This document shows positions 13,971-19,459 of a stretch of DNA of 19,459 nt, one piece after another. Within the stretch, counting starts at the first letter, position 1. Each line of letters starts with the position of its first letter. A model generated the notes under the pieces. That model saw only the letters and a list, made by a program, of their open reading frames with translations, did not search any database and was not told where the DNA came from. Location: assembly GCA_022796315.1 (NCBI GenBank), contig JAAWIL010000018.1, positions 1-19,459 of the forward strand. Reading direction: 5' to 3'. A program made the position numbers and the translations under genes. The stretch is from Oscillibacter sp. Lineage in GTDB: Bacteria > Bacillota > Clostridia > Oscillospirales > Oscillospiraceae.

Positions 13971-13999
13971 ATATTACGGCGGGTAAGGAAAAATGTCAA
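13971..13999 (-). promoter_or_regulatory. Promoter of the lysine riboswitch / transporter transcript
   Basis: Minus strand: perfect -35 TTGACA (13994-13999), 17-bp spacer, -10 TAATAT (13971-13976). Transcription would start about 13964, right at the aptamer P1 5' strand, which supports both calls. The divergent yoaK promoter is about 70 bp away. Confidence 0.83.
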
Positions 14000-14066
14000 C
14001 TGTTTTTTCCAGATTTCTCTCTTTTCGGAACTTTTTACAAAAATAGCTGTCCTGCGGCGGAATTCA

Positions 14067-14095
14067 TGGACAATTCTTGGGGATCGTGCTATGAT
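14067..14095 (+). promoter_or_regulatory. Promoter of the YoaK family gene
   Basis: -35 TGGACA (14067-14072), 17-bp spacer, extended -10 TGcTATGAT (14090-14095), about 70 bases upstream of the start codon. Apart from the two divergent promoters, 13997-14066 shows only an A/T-rich stretch with no recognisable site. Confidence 0.8.
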
Positions 14096-14164
14096 GGGCA
14101 ACGGAAATTCGAGGGCCTCCCGTTCCATGCCAAGCGGCGGCTCTCCAAGGATAGGAGTGATATA

Positions 14165-14914
14165 ATGTCCGCAAACCCTCCGGACCGGGAGGCGGGGGCC
14201 TACCGTCTGGTCTGCGAGCGCCCCTGGCTCTACCACGTACTGACTGCGGTGGCCGGCTTTTTCGGGGCGTTTACCTACCTTCTGCGGGGCAATATCTTTT
14301 GCAACGCCCAGACCGGCAATGTGGTCCTGATGGGCCTGGCCCTGGGTCAGGGCAACTGGGCCCACGCCGGGTACTACCTGATTCCCCTCTCCGCCTACAT
14401 CGCCGGGGCCTTCCTCTCCGAGCTGCTGCCGCCCCTGCTGAAGGGCCGCCTGCCGGTGCGGTGGGAGACGCTGCTCATTGCCGCAGAGGGCGCGGCCGCC
14501 CTGATCCTGGGCCTTCTGCCGGAGACCGCGCCGGTACAGATTTCTCAGGTGACCATCAACTTCATCGCCTCCATGCAGTACAACACCTTCCGCCAGACCG
14601 ACGGCTTCCCCGTGGCCACCACCTTCGCCACCAACCACATCCGCCAGATCGGCGTGGGGCTGGCCCACGAACTCCCCTTCCTTCACGCCCCCGACGGCGT
14701 CCACCGCAAAAAGCTCCAGGCGCACCTGGCGATGCTGCTGTACTTCTTTGCCGGAACCGTCATTGGAACCGTTTGCTGCCGCCTGCTTCTGGGCCGGGCC
14801 ATCTGGCTGACGCTCCTGCCCCTGGGCGCTGTCTTCGCCGCCCTGCTCCGGGCCGACCTGACCACGGAGCGGGACCTGCTGGAACGTCCTCCTGCTGGGC
14901 ACACCTTCTCCTGA
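14165..14914 (+). CDS. YoaK family (DUF1275) integral membrane protein
   Basis: 249 residues from ATG at 14165, preceded by AGGAG and 7 bases; the upstream in-frame ATG at 14066 lies in the promoter. Family hallmarks: VAGFFGAFTYLLRGNIFCNAQTGNVVLMGLAL in the first membrane region, YIAGAFLSELL, then INFIASMQYNTFRQTDGFPVATTFATNHIRQ, and hydrophobic segments near the C-terminus (MLLYFFAGTVIGTV, AIWLTLLPLGAVFAALL), giving about six helices. DUF1275 proteins are widespread, with transport suspected but no substrate known. It is monocistronic, transcribed away from the lysine-riboswitch gene, and closed by a strong terminator. The shared intergenic region does not prove a shared function. Confidence 0.92.
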   Translation: MSANPPDREAGAYRLVCERPWLYHVLTAVAGFFGAFTYLLRGNIFCNAQTGNVVLMGLALGQGNWAHAGYYLIPLSAYIAGAFLSELLPPLLKGRLPVRWETLLIAAEGAAALILGLLPETAPVQISQVTINFIASMQYNTFRQTDGFPVATTFATNHIRQIGVGLAHELPFLHAPDGVHRKKLQAHLAMLLYFFAGTVIGTVCCRLLLGRAIWLTLLPLGAVFAALLRADLTTERDLLERPPAGHTFS

Positions 14915-14963
14915 GGGGGAAACACCCTCGGAAACGGCCCACGGCCGCCTTCCTCCAAAAGCC

Positions 14964-14994
14964 AGCGGCGCCGGAAATCCGGCGCCGCTTTTTT
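14964..14994 (+). terminator. Intrinsic terminator of the YoaK family gene
   Basis: A perfect 11-bp stem AGCGGCGCCGG / CCGGCGCCGCT (14964-14974 with 14979-14989), loop AAAT, then TTTTTT to 14994. The small minus-strand frame ends 2 bases beyond it, so the same hairpin may also end the opposing transcript (followed by GGCTTTT on that strand). Confidence 0.92.
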
Positions 14995-14995
14995 A

Positions 14996-15103
14996 TCATT
15001 TATAAAATAGATGAAATAAATAAGGTATCAAACAAATTATGAGCGCACCTACGGTGCAAGCTGTATAAACATATATGACTTTCGTTTGTGCATCTTTTTT
15101 CAT
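14996..15103 (-). CDS. Possible 35-residue single-pass membrane peptide
   Basis: ATG at 15103 follows GTGAGGTG, a good ribosome site, 4 bases upstream. The product begins MKKDAQTKVIYVYTACTVGA, then ALIICLIPYLFHLFYK: a charged head and one membrane helix of about 20-24 residues with a short basic/aromatic end. It lies 32 bases after the DUF523 stop and ends just before the shared terminator, so it would be the last gene of the NUDIX operon. Its base composition is clearly more A+T-rich than the neighbours. No family recognised. It could be a chance frame in a 3' untranslated region, though the ribosome site and hydrophobic pattern argue for a real small protein. Confidence 0.5.
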   Translation of the reverse strand: MKKDAQTKVIYVYTACTVGALIICLIPYLFHLFYK

Positions 15104-15135
15104 AAAACACCTCACTTTTATGGCGAAACAGTGTT

Positions 15136-15576
15136 CTAGCGCAATGCTTCCAACAGTTCCGGAATTCCGCTCTCTCCGGATACCAGAATTCCGTGGGCCG
15201 ACAGCAGCTCCGCCGTCACGCCGTCCCCTTCGGTGAGCGCTCCTGTAAAGGTTCCGTCGTAGACCACTCCCCGGCCGCAGGAAGGGCTGCGCTCCTTCAG
15301 CACCGCCGCCTGGCAGCCAAACTGCCTGCACAGCGTCAGCGCCGCCTCCGCGCCCCGGCGGTAGGCTTCTGTCACGTCGGTTCCCTCCCGGGAAACCACC
15401 CGGTTCCCCCGCCGCTCAGCGGGAGGCCGGGGCGTCGGCAGTCCCCCCAGCTGCTCCGGGCACACGGGGACCAGCTGATGTTCCTCCAACAGCGCCTGGG
15501 CCAGCGGATGGGGCTTCGAGGCCCCGTCATACCGGCAGGGGACGCCTAGGAGGCAGGCGGAGATCAGGATCTTCAT
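15136..15576 (-). CDS. DUF523 family protein, TudS-like 4Fe-4S desulfidase candidate
   Basis: 146 residues from ATG at 15576 (GAGAGGGG upstream); a longer in-frame start lies inside the previous gene. DUF523 signatures: ISACLLGVPCRYDG at the start (C8, C14), VPVCPEQLGGLPTPRPPAE (37-55), and ERSPSCGRG with C100. Three conserved cysteines at such positions hold the 4Fe-4S cluster in the characterised member TudS (2-thiouracil desulfidase), which removes sulfur from thio-modified uracil. That substrate is not proven here. It overlaps the DUF3783 gene by ATGA and follows a NUDIX gene, so the operon may deal with damaged or modified nucleotides (inference). Confidence 0.9.
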   Translation of the reverse strand: MKILISACLLGVPCRYDGASKPHPLAQALLEEHQLVPVCPEQLGGLPTPRPPAERRGNRVVSREGTDVTEAYRRGAEAALTLCRQFGCQAAVLKERSPSCGRGVVYDGTFTGALTEGDGVTAELLSAHGILVSGESGIPELLEALR

Positions 15577-15953
15577 GGCCGTCCCCTCTCCATGGCCTGC
15601 CGCTCCCGCCACAGCTCCTCGTAAAGCCGCACCGCGCTCCAGGCGTGGTTATGGGAGGTCAGCACCGCCTTGAGGCAGTCCGGACCGGCGCCTGCCCGGT
15701 TCAGCTCCGGCAGCAGCGCATCCAGCTGGTCCTGCAAATCGCACAGCACCAGCATCCGTCCGCCCAGAGCGCCGCCGGCGTAAGGGTGCCCGGCGCCCTC
15801 CCCGTCATCCAAACCCGCCAGAACGGCCAGGGGCTTGTTGTAATCCGACCGCGCCACCGGCACCAGCTCCACGCCAAAGGGCTTGACCGCGGCCTCCAGG
15901 GCCAGAATCTGCAGCAGAGAGTCAAATCCAAACAGCAGCAGCTTTCCGCTCAT
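15573..15953 (-). CDS. DUF3783 domain protein
   Basis: 126 residues from ATG at 15953, preceded by GGAGGAG. N-terminal strand KLLLFGFDSLLQILALEAAVKPFGVELVPVARSDYNKPLAVLAG, then GGRMLVLCDLQDQLDALLPELNRAG, then LKAVLTSHNHAWSAVRLYEELWRER near the C-terminus. The spacing of these blocks matches DUF3783, a Clostridia-enriched family of unknown function. Soluble, with no metal-site motif beyond scattered Cys/His. It lies 28 bases after the NUDIX gene and overlaps the DUF523 gene by 4 bases. Confidence 0.82.
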   Translation of the reverse strand: MSGKLLLFGFDSLLQILALEAAVKPFGVELVPVARSDYNKPLAVLAGLDDGEGAGHPYAGGALGGRMLVLCDLQDQLDALLPELNRAGAGPDCLKAVLTSHNHAWSAVRLYEELWRERQAMERGRP

Positions 15954-15981
15954 CAGAACTCCTCCGTTTCCTCGCCAATCT

Positions 15982-16449
15982 TCAAACCATCTGTGTTCCG
16001 TTCAGCACCGCCAGCACCAGCCGCTCTCCCTCATACTGGAGCTTCAGGGAGAAGAAGGGCGCGTCGGTATCCAGCAGCTCCAAAAACAGGTTGTCCCCCT
16101 CCCACATCGGCAGGGACAGCAGGTCTCGCTTCCTGATCCAGGCCAGCTCACCCTCGTCACAGGGATGGGGGTCCCCGGTCCAGCCGGTGGCTGTGAAGAG
16201 GTGCATGTACTCGGTGGGCCACCGGTCAGAGACAAAGGTCACCAGTCCCCGGTAACGGTACTCCGTCAGCGTCAGGCCGGTCTCTTCCCAGGTCTCCCGC
16301 AGCAGGCAGTCCTCGGGGCTCTCCTTGTCCTGAAACTTCCCGCCCACACCGATCCACTTGTCCTGATTCAGGTCGTGTTCCTTCTTGGTCCGGTGGAGCA
16401 TCAGATATTGGTCTCCCCGCTCCAGATAGCACAGGGTTGTGTTCACCAT
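15982..16449 (-). CDS. NUDIX hydrolase, 8-oxo-dGTP diphosphatase (MutT-like) type
   Basis: 155 residues from ATG at 16449, with AAGGGGAG seven bases upstream; the earlier ATG at 16557 would place the N-terminus across the promoter. The complete Nudix box is at 37-59: G37, E43, R51-E52, E55-E56, G58, all metal-binding glutamates present. It begins VNTTLCYLERGDQYLMLHRTKK, as in the short MutT/YtkD-like group that cleaves oxidised or surplus nucleoside triphosphates, with the typical TFVSDRWPTEYMHLFTA strand pair. Substrate not certain. First gene of the operon with DUF3783 and DUF523. Confidence 0.93.
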   Translation of the reverse strand: MVNTTLCYLERGDQYLMLHRTKKEHDLNQDKWIGVGGKFQDKESPEDCLLRETWEETGLTLTEYRYRGLVTFVSDRWPTEYMHLFTATGWTGDPHPCDEGELAWIRKRDLLSLPMWEGDNLFLELLDTDAPFFSLKLQYEGERLVLAVLNGTQMV

Positions 16450-16536
16450 CAGGCATCTCCCCTTTTGATCGTCAAAGCCTTTCCAAAGAGGGGCCCCCTC
16501 CTTGTTTACTGATTTCCAGTGTATGGACTTTATGAG

Positions 16537-16565
16537 ATTATACCTGATTTTCCGCAAAAAGAAAA
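16537..16565 (-). promoter_or_regulatory. Promoter of the NUDIX - DUF3783 - DUF523 operon
   Basis: Minus strand: perfect -10 TATAAT (16537-16542) with a poor -35 TTTTCT (16560-16565) at 17 bp. The leader of about 80 bases holds a short G/C dyad (GAGGGGgCCCCTC, about 16488-16500). The rest of the 325-base gap, 16566-16719, is A/T-richer and shows no gene or recognised structure. Confidence 0.65.
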
Positions 16566-16719
16566 GCCCTCACTTCCATAAAATGACAACCCGGCCGGAA
16601 ACGATCCCGCTTTTCCCACCAATCCGGTAAGCCACAGGGACCTTCCCTCACAAAAATCCGGCTGATTCGGGCAAAATCTGTTCGACTCAAAAATTTTTTT
16701 ACGATTTCGAATATCGCAC

Positions 16720-16750
16720 TTGACTTTAACGCGGCGGCATCGTTTATACT
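16720..16750 (+). promoter_or_regulatory. MerR-type promoter (19-bp spacer)
   Basis: -35 TTGACT (16720-16725) and -10 TATACT (16745-16750) separated by 19 bp, the over-long spacing typical of promoters activated by MerR-family proteins. The spacer contains the dyad AACG-N9-CGTT (16728-16744). It lies 24 bases before the MerR start codon, so autoregulation is likely. Confidence 0.8.
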
Positions 16751-16774
16751 CCATTCTGTCAGGAGGGAATCGCT

Positions 16775-17545
16775 ATGGAATACACCATCAAAGCGCTGGC
16801 GGAGCTGGCCGGCGTCACGCCCCGGACCCTGCGCTGGTACGATCAACAGGGCCTGCTGCGGCCCCTGCGGACCACGGAGGCGGGCTACCGGATCTATGGC
16901 CCTTCCCAGGTGGAACGGCTTCAGGACATCCTCTTCTACCGGGAGCTTGGCCTGAGCCTCACCGCCATCCGCGCGCTTCTGGATGACCCCGCCTTCGACC
17001 GCCTCACGGCGCTGCAGAGCCATCTGGCGGAACTGCGCAAGCGACGGGATCATCTGAACGGCCTGATCCTGACGGTACAAAAGACCATTGACGAACAGCA
17101 AGGAGGAACCCCTATGAGCGACCATGAAAAGTTTGAAGCCTTCAAGCGCCGGGCCGTCGAGGCCAACGAGACCCAGTACGGGAAGGAGATTCGGGAAAAA
17201 TACGGAGACGCCCCCATGGACCGGGCCAACACCTGCGTCCTCTCCCTGACGGAGGAGGAGTACCGCCAGTGGAACGCACTGGGGGAGGACATCCGCGCTT
17301 CCCTGGCCCAGGCCGTCCGGAGCGGTCAGGACCCGGCCGGACCGGAGGGGCAGCGGATCGCCGCCCTCCACCGCCGGTGGCTCTCCTACTCTTGGGAGTC
17401 CTACACACCGGAAGCCCACGCGGGTCTTGGGCAGATGTACACCGCCGACTCCCGGTTCACCGCCTACTACGACCACGAGACCCCTGGCTGCGCGGCCTTC
17501 CTGCAAAGCGCCATCGCCGCCTATGTGAAGTCCGCCCGCTCCTAA
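16775..17545 (+). CDS. MerR family regulator with TipAS-type ligand domain
   Basis: 256 residues from ATG at 16775 after CAGGAGGGAATCGCT. N-terminal MerR winged helix at 1-70 (MEYTIKALAELAGVTPRTLRWYDQQGLLRP, then GYRIYGPSQVERLQDILFYRELGLSL), followed by a dimerising coiled coil (about 78-110, LQSHLAELRKRRDHLNGLI). The C-terminal half (about 118-252) matches the TipAS antibiotic-recognition fold: FEAFKRRAVEANETQYGKEI, then YRQWNALGEDIRASLAQAV, then MYTADSRFTAYYDHETPGCAAFLQSAI. TipA-type proteins bind thiopeptides or other small molecules and activate long-spacer promoters, often their own. An in-frame ATG at the domain boundary (17114, after AAGGAGG) could give a separate TipAS-only product, as in TipA itself. 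Confidence 0.95.
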   Translation: MEYTIKALAELAGVTPRTLRWYDQQGLLRPLRTTEAGYRIYGPSQVERLQDILFYRELGLSLTAIRALLDDPAFDRLTALQSHLAELRKRRDHLNGLILTVQKTIDEQQGGTPMSDHEKFEAFKRRAVEANETQYGKEIREKYGDAPMDRANTCVLSLTEEEYRQWNALGEDIRASLAQAVRSGQDPAGPEGQRIAALHRRWLSYSWESYTPEAHAGLGQMYTADSRFTAYYDHETPGCAAFLQSAIAAYVKSARS

Positions 17546-17559
17546 CGCCCTTCCCGCCC

Positions 17560-17588
17560 TTGCCCTGCCGGTCCGGTTGTGGTACAAT
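17560..17588 (+). promoter_or_regulatory. Promoter of the Smr / MGMT-domain pair
   Basis: -35 TTGCCC (17560-17565), 17-bp spacer, extended -10 TGgTACAAT (17583-17588), 20 bases upstream of the Smr start codon. Confidence 0.75.
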
Positions 17589-17607
17589 CTCCCCAAGGGG
17601 GGAGAAT

Positions 17608-17850
17608 ATGGCGGGCATCATCACGGCGGATCTCCACGGGAAAACGGTTTACCAGGCGAAAGTCACCGTAGACGCGCTGCTACGGCGGGTCAGCGGCGGC
17701 ACCTACCGCATCCGCCTGATCCACGGCTGCCACGGCGGCACCGCCCTGCGGGACTTCCTCCAGGAGACCTACGCCACCCATCCCAAGGTCCGGCGCCTGG
17801 TCCGCTCCCCCGATGGCGGCGCCACGGAGCTGGTACTGCGGGAATACTGA
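17608..17850 (+). CDS. Small stand-alone Smr domain protein
   Basis: 80 residues from ATG at 17608, just after GGGGGGAG; longer in-frame openings run through the MerR gene and were rejected. The whole protein is one Smr (MutS2 C-terminal) domain: DLHGKTVYQAKVTVD at 8-22, then RIRLIHGCHGGTALRDFL (34-51), then VLREY. The usual HGxG-type loop appears as HGCHGGTALRD. Smr domains cut or bind branched DNA or RNA. It is co-transcribed with an MGMT-type DNA repair domain 22 bases downstream, which suggests a nucleic-acid repair or processing unit (inference). Confidence 0.88.
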   Translation: MAGIITADLHGKTVYQAKVTVDALLRRVSGGTYRIRLIHGCHGGTALRDFLQETYATHPKVRRLVRSPDGGATELVLREY

Positions 17851-17872
17851 CATTTTTAGGAGGGGAATCCCC

Positions 17873-18181
17873 ATGAGCGGACAGGTCTTCGCCACATTTT
17901 ACAGCCTCGTGCGGCAAATTCCCCCCGGAACCGTCGCGACCTACGGCCAGATTGCCCGCCTGGCCGGGATGCCCCGGTGTGCCCGTACGGTGGGCTATGC
18001 CATGTCCGGCTGTCAGGACCCCACGGTCCCCTGTCACCGGGTGGTGGACCGCCTCGGCGGTACCAAGAGCTGCTTCGACATCTGCGCCCCCGGCACCCAG
18101 CGGGCCCTTCTGGAGGCGGAGGGCGTCTCCTTCCGGGCCGACGGGACGGTGGACCTGGAGCGGTGCCGGTGGAGCCCCTAA
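17873..18181 (+). CDS. MGMT / alkyltransferase DNA-binding domain protein
   Basis: 102 residues from ATG at 17873 (AGGAGGGG seven bases upstream). It consists only of the C-terminal domain of O6-methylguanine-DNA methyltransferase: FYSLVRQIPPGTVATYGQIARLAG, arginine-finger region RCARTVGYAMSGC, and the active-site motif PCHRV at 53-57. The acceptor cysteine C54 is present, unlike alkyltransferase-like proteins, where it is replaced by Trp or Ala. The N-terminal ribonuclease-like domain of Ada/Ogt is missing. It may therefore be a minimal methyltransferase or a lesion sensor. Second gene after Smr, closed by a strong terminator. Confidence 0.92.
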   Translation: MSGQVFATFYSLVRQIPPGTVATYGQIARLAGMPRCARTVGYAMSGCQDPTVPCHRVVDRLGGTKSCFDICAPGTQRALLEAEGVSFRADGTVDLERCRWSP

Positions 18182-18187
18182 AACATC

Positions 18188-18216
18188 AGCGCCCGGAGAT
18201 TTCTCCGGGCGCTTTT
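18188..18216 (+). terminator. Intrinsic terminator between converging genes
   Basis: A perfect 12-bp stem AGCGCCCGGAGA / TCTCCGGGCGCT (18188-18199 with 18202-18213), minimal 2-base loop (so the top pairs probably open), then TTTT to 18216. It lies between the MGMT stop (18181) and the converging metallo-hydrolase stop (18226); on the minus strand it is followed by GATGTTTT, so it may serve both. Confidence 0.85.
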
Positions 18217-18225
18217 CTCGCTTCC

Positions 18226-19176
18226 TCACGGAAGTTCCAAATGGACAGACTCGTGAAATTCCGGCTCCGCCAGGCCGGGAAGGTCCACCGCGTCTGTAAA
18301 ACGAATATCCTTTACGCACTCTCGCAGCAGGCTGACAATGTAGGGGTGCGGCCGCTCATCCGGACGGCCCGCCGCCACACAGACCACTGCGATCTCCGGC
18401 CGCAGCAGGTTCAGGAGCTTCCGGGTGGTGGAGGACAGGGACGCGTGGTGGGGGACCTTCAGAATATGGCAGGGCGTGGCAGTGGCCGTCTCCCACATAT
18501 GGGCATAGGCGTCACCGCCCAGAACGATCTCCTTCCCGTGGTAGTACAGCCGCTGGCGGAGGCTGGCCACGTTCATGGACTTGGCCCAGTGGATCAGGTC
18601 ATAGCCGTTCCGCTCTCCACGGTAGGCGCTGTCAAACAGCTGCCTCTGGCGGGGATAGAGGGCCGGCTCCCCAAAGAGAATGTCCATGGAAAGCTCCTCT
18701 GTAAGGTGCAGCGTCTCCATATGATCGCCGGACAGCTCCTCCAAGGACCCGATCCGGTCCCGGAAGGACCGCAGGGGCTGGGCATAGAAATCCATACATC
18801 GCAGAAGGTTCCGGGCGGCCTTGGGCAGGCCGTTGTCCCCGTCCGGGTCCAGGCTCCCCGCCTCCAGAGGGGGCACGTAGGGCGTCAGCAGGCGGTCTAC
18901 CGTGACGGCCTCCAGCACCCGGGCCAGACCGCCGATGTGGTCCCGGTGAAAATGGGTAATCAGCAGCAGATTCAAACGGTCAATGCCCTGCTTTTTCAGG
19001 AAGTCCCCCGCGTAGATCCTCCGGGACCGGGGGTCCTGCTCGTCGGGGTGATCGTCCCGGACCAAGCGGTCGTGGCCGCAGTCCACCATCATGGCAAACC
19101 GCCGCACGCCCCCGGAAACCTCCTGGATCAGGATGGAATCGCCGTTGCCAACATTGATGAAGTCCAGTACCAGCAT
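18226..19176 (-). CDS. Metallo-beta-lactamase fold hydrolase, ComEC/Rec2 C-domain-like
   Basis: 316 residues from ATG at 19176, with GGGGGG seven bases upstream. It opens with LDFINVGNGDSILIQ (as in the ComEC hydrolase domain), VDCGH (31-35), then the metal motif THFHRDHIGG (74-83, H75, H77, D79, H80), a later GGDAYAHM that supplies the metal-bridging aspartate, and KVPHHAS for the last histidine. No membrane helices, so it is a free cytosolic relative of the ComEC nuclease domain rather than a DNA-uptake channel. A long insertion (about 95-190) separates the metal motifs. It probably acts on a phosphodiester; substrate unknown. Monocistronic. Confidence 0.9.
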   Translation of the reverse strand: MLVLDFINVGNGDSILIQEVSGGVRRFAMMVDCGHDRLVRDDHPDEQDPRSRRIYAGDFLKKQGIDRLNLLLITHFHRDHIGGLARVLEAVTVDRLLTPYVPPLEAGSLDPDGDNGLPKAARNLLRCMDFYAQPLRSFRDRIGSLEELSGDHMETLHLTEELSMDILFGEPALYPRQRQLFDSAYRGERNGYDLIHWAKSMNVASLRQRLYYHGKEIVLGGDAYAHMWETATATPCHILKVPHHASLSSTTRKLLNLLRPEIAVVCVAAGRPDERPHPYIVSLLRECVKDIRFTDAVDLPGLAEPEFHESVHLELP

Positions 19177-19202
19177 GCTCCGTCCCCCCCTTTATTTTCC
19201 TT

Positions 19203-19231
19203 AGAATACCATAGCCTGCTCCGCCCGGCAA
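19203..19231 (-). promoter_or_regulatory. Promoter of the metallo-hydrolase gene
   Basis: Minus strand: -35 TTGCCG (19226-19231), 17-bp spacer, extended -10 TGgTATTCT (19203-19208), 27 bases upstream of the start codon. Confidence 0.65.
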
Positions 19232-19328
19232 TGGAAAGCTGCTCCATTACCTGCCAAATTTTTGTCCTAAATTTTGGAGAAGTAAACGAAGTCCAGAAGT
19301 GGGCGCCTGTTCAACCCGCCCCGCCGCC

Positions 19329-19357
19329 TTGCGTTCCGCACCCTTTTGTGGTATAAT
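19329..19357 (+). promoter_or_regulatory. Strong outward promoter for a gene beyond the window
   Basis: -35 TTGCGT (19329-19334), 17-bp spacer, perfect extended -10 TGgTATAAT (19352-19357). No coding frame starts in the remaining 100 bases; the transcript would run straight into the repeat element. Between the two divergent promoters, 19232-19328 shows only a short A/T-rich near-palindrome (about 19252-19275). Confidence 0.75.
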
Positions 19358-19366
19358 TTTCTTTTA

Positions 19367-19459
19367 GAGCCTGTTTAATATCTCGACGTGTATGGATTGG
19401 CGAGTGGATTTTTTGCCCTGCAAGGCAAAAATCCGCAGGCATCCTGACGGATGGCAAGG
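19367..19459. repeat. Palindromic repeat element, copy 2, cut by window end
   Basis: It begins GAGCCTGTTTAATATCTCGA and matches copy 1 (5859-5968) over its first about 45 bases with few substitutions: ATCTCGACGTG, then ATGG.TTGGCGA, then GGATTTTT. It then diverges into its own hairpin, TTTTTGCC-CTGCA-GGCAAAAA-like (about 19409-19431), and GCATCC-TGAC-GGATGGC. The complementary right end (expected AAACAGGCTC) lies outside the window. Confidence 0.75.

Noticed and set aside
13754..14902. 382-codon minus-strand open frame
   Set aside because: Antisense to the YoaK gene and crosses the riboswitch and both promoters; the product resembles no family.
16566..16719. Structured RNA or a small gene in the gap before the MerR promoter
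   Set aside because: I could not find a convincing hairpin set, ribosome site or protein; only weak frames with no recognisable features.
16538..17596. Long minus-strand open frame opposite the MerR gene
   Set aside because: Low-complexity Gly/Val/Arg-rich product without domain motifs, antisense to a clear MerR-TipAS gene; an effect of high GC at third codon positions.

Overview
The window is high-GC (roughly 60% or more by eye), with Firmicutes-type signals: strong AGGAGG ribosome binding sites, 17-bp-spaced promoters that are often extended -10 (TGnTATAAT-like), and intrinsic hairpin/T-tract terminators. The gene set (YgiQ, YlmH-type S4 protein, DUF896, DUF4177, XpaC-like protein, DUF3783, DUF523, TipA-type MerR, L-box riboswitch) suggests a gut-type Clostridia of the Oscillospiraceae kind. 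That placement is an inference from gene content; no rRNA or tRNA gene is present.

Layout. 2-1300 (+) is the 3' part of a biotin-dependent carboxyltransferase subunit (OadA/PycB type), closed by a terminator. 1430-2072 (-) is an Xre-type regulator coupled to a small membrane protein behind an operator-flanked promoter. 2220-8508 (-) reads as one long operon: ABC exporter, S4 protein, a 110-bp repeat element, DUF4177, DUF896, XpaC-like protein and the radical-SAM protein YgiQ, from a promoter at 8606-8634 to a terminator at 2173-2202. 8675-9709 (-) is a single membrane-anchored Ig/SH3b protein. 9849-11809 (-) is birA followed by two split chromate-transporter chains. 11969-13717 (-) is an NhaC-superfamily transporter.

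The clearest regulatory find is a complete lysine riboswitch (L box, 13789-13961, minus strand) with its own promoter, an antiterminator and a perfect 13-bp terminator just upstream of that transporter. This makes a lysine (LysW-type) substrate more likely than plain Na+/H+ exchange. The transporter also has a signal peptide followed by a four-cysteine zinc ribbon. Divergently (+) lies a YoaK/DUF1275 membrane protein (14165-14914). Then come a minus-strand NUDIX - DUF3783 - DUF523 (TudS-like) operon ending in a possible 35-residue membrane peptide, a plus-strand TipA-like MerR regulator with a 19-bp-spacer promoter, and a plus-strand Smr / MGMT-domain pair. A minus-strand ComEC-like metallo-hydrolase follows, and last a perfect outward -10 promoter leading into a second copy of the 110-bp repeat, cut by the window end.

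Most genes are housekeeping or accessory metabolism. I see no phage, defence, CRISPR, transposase or secondary-metabolite locus.
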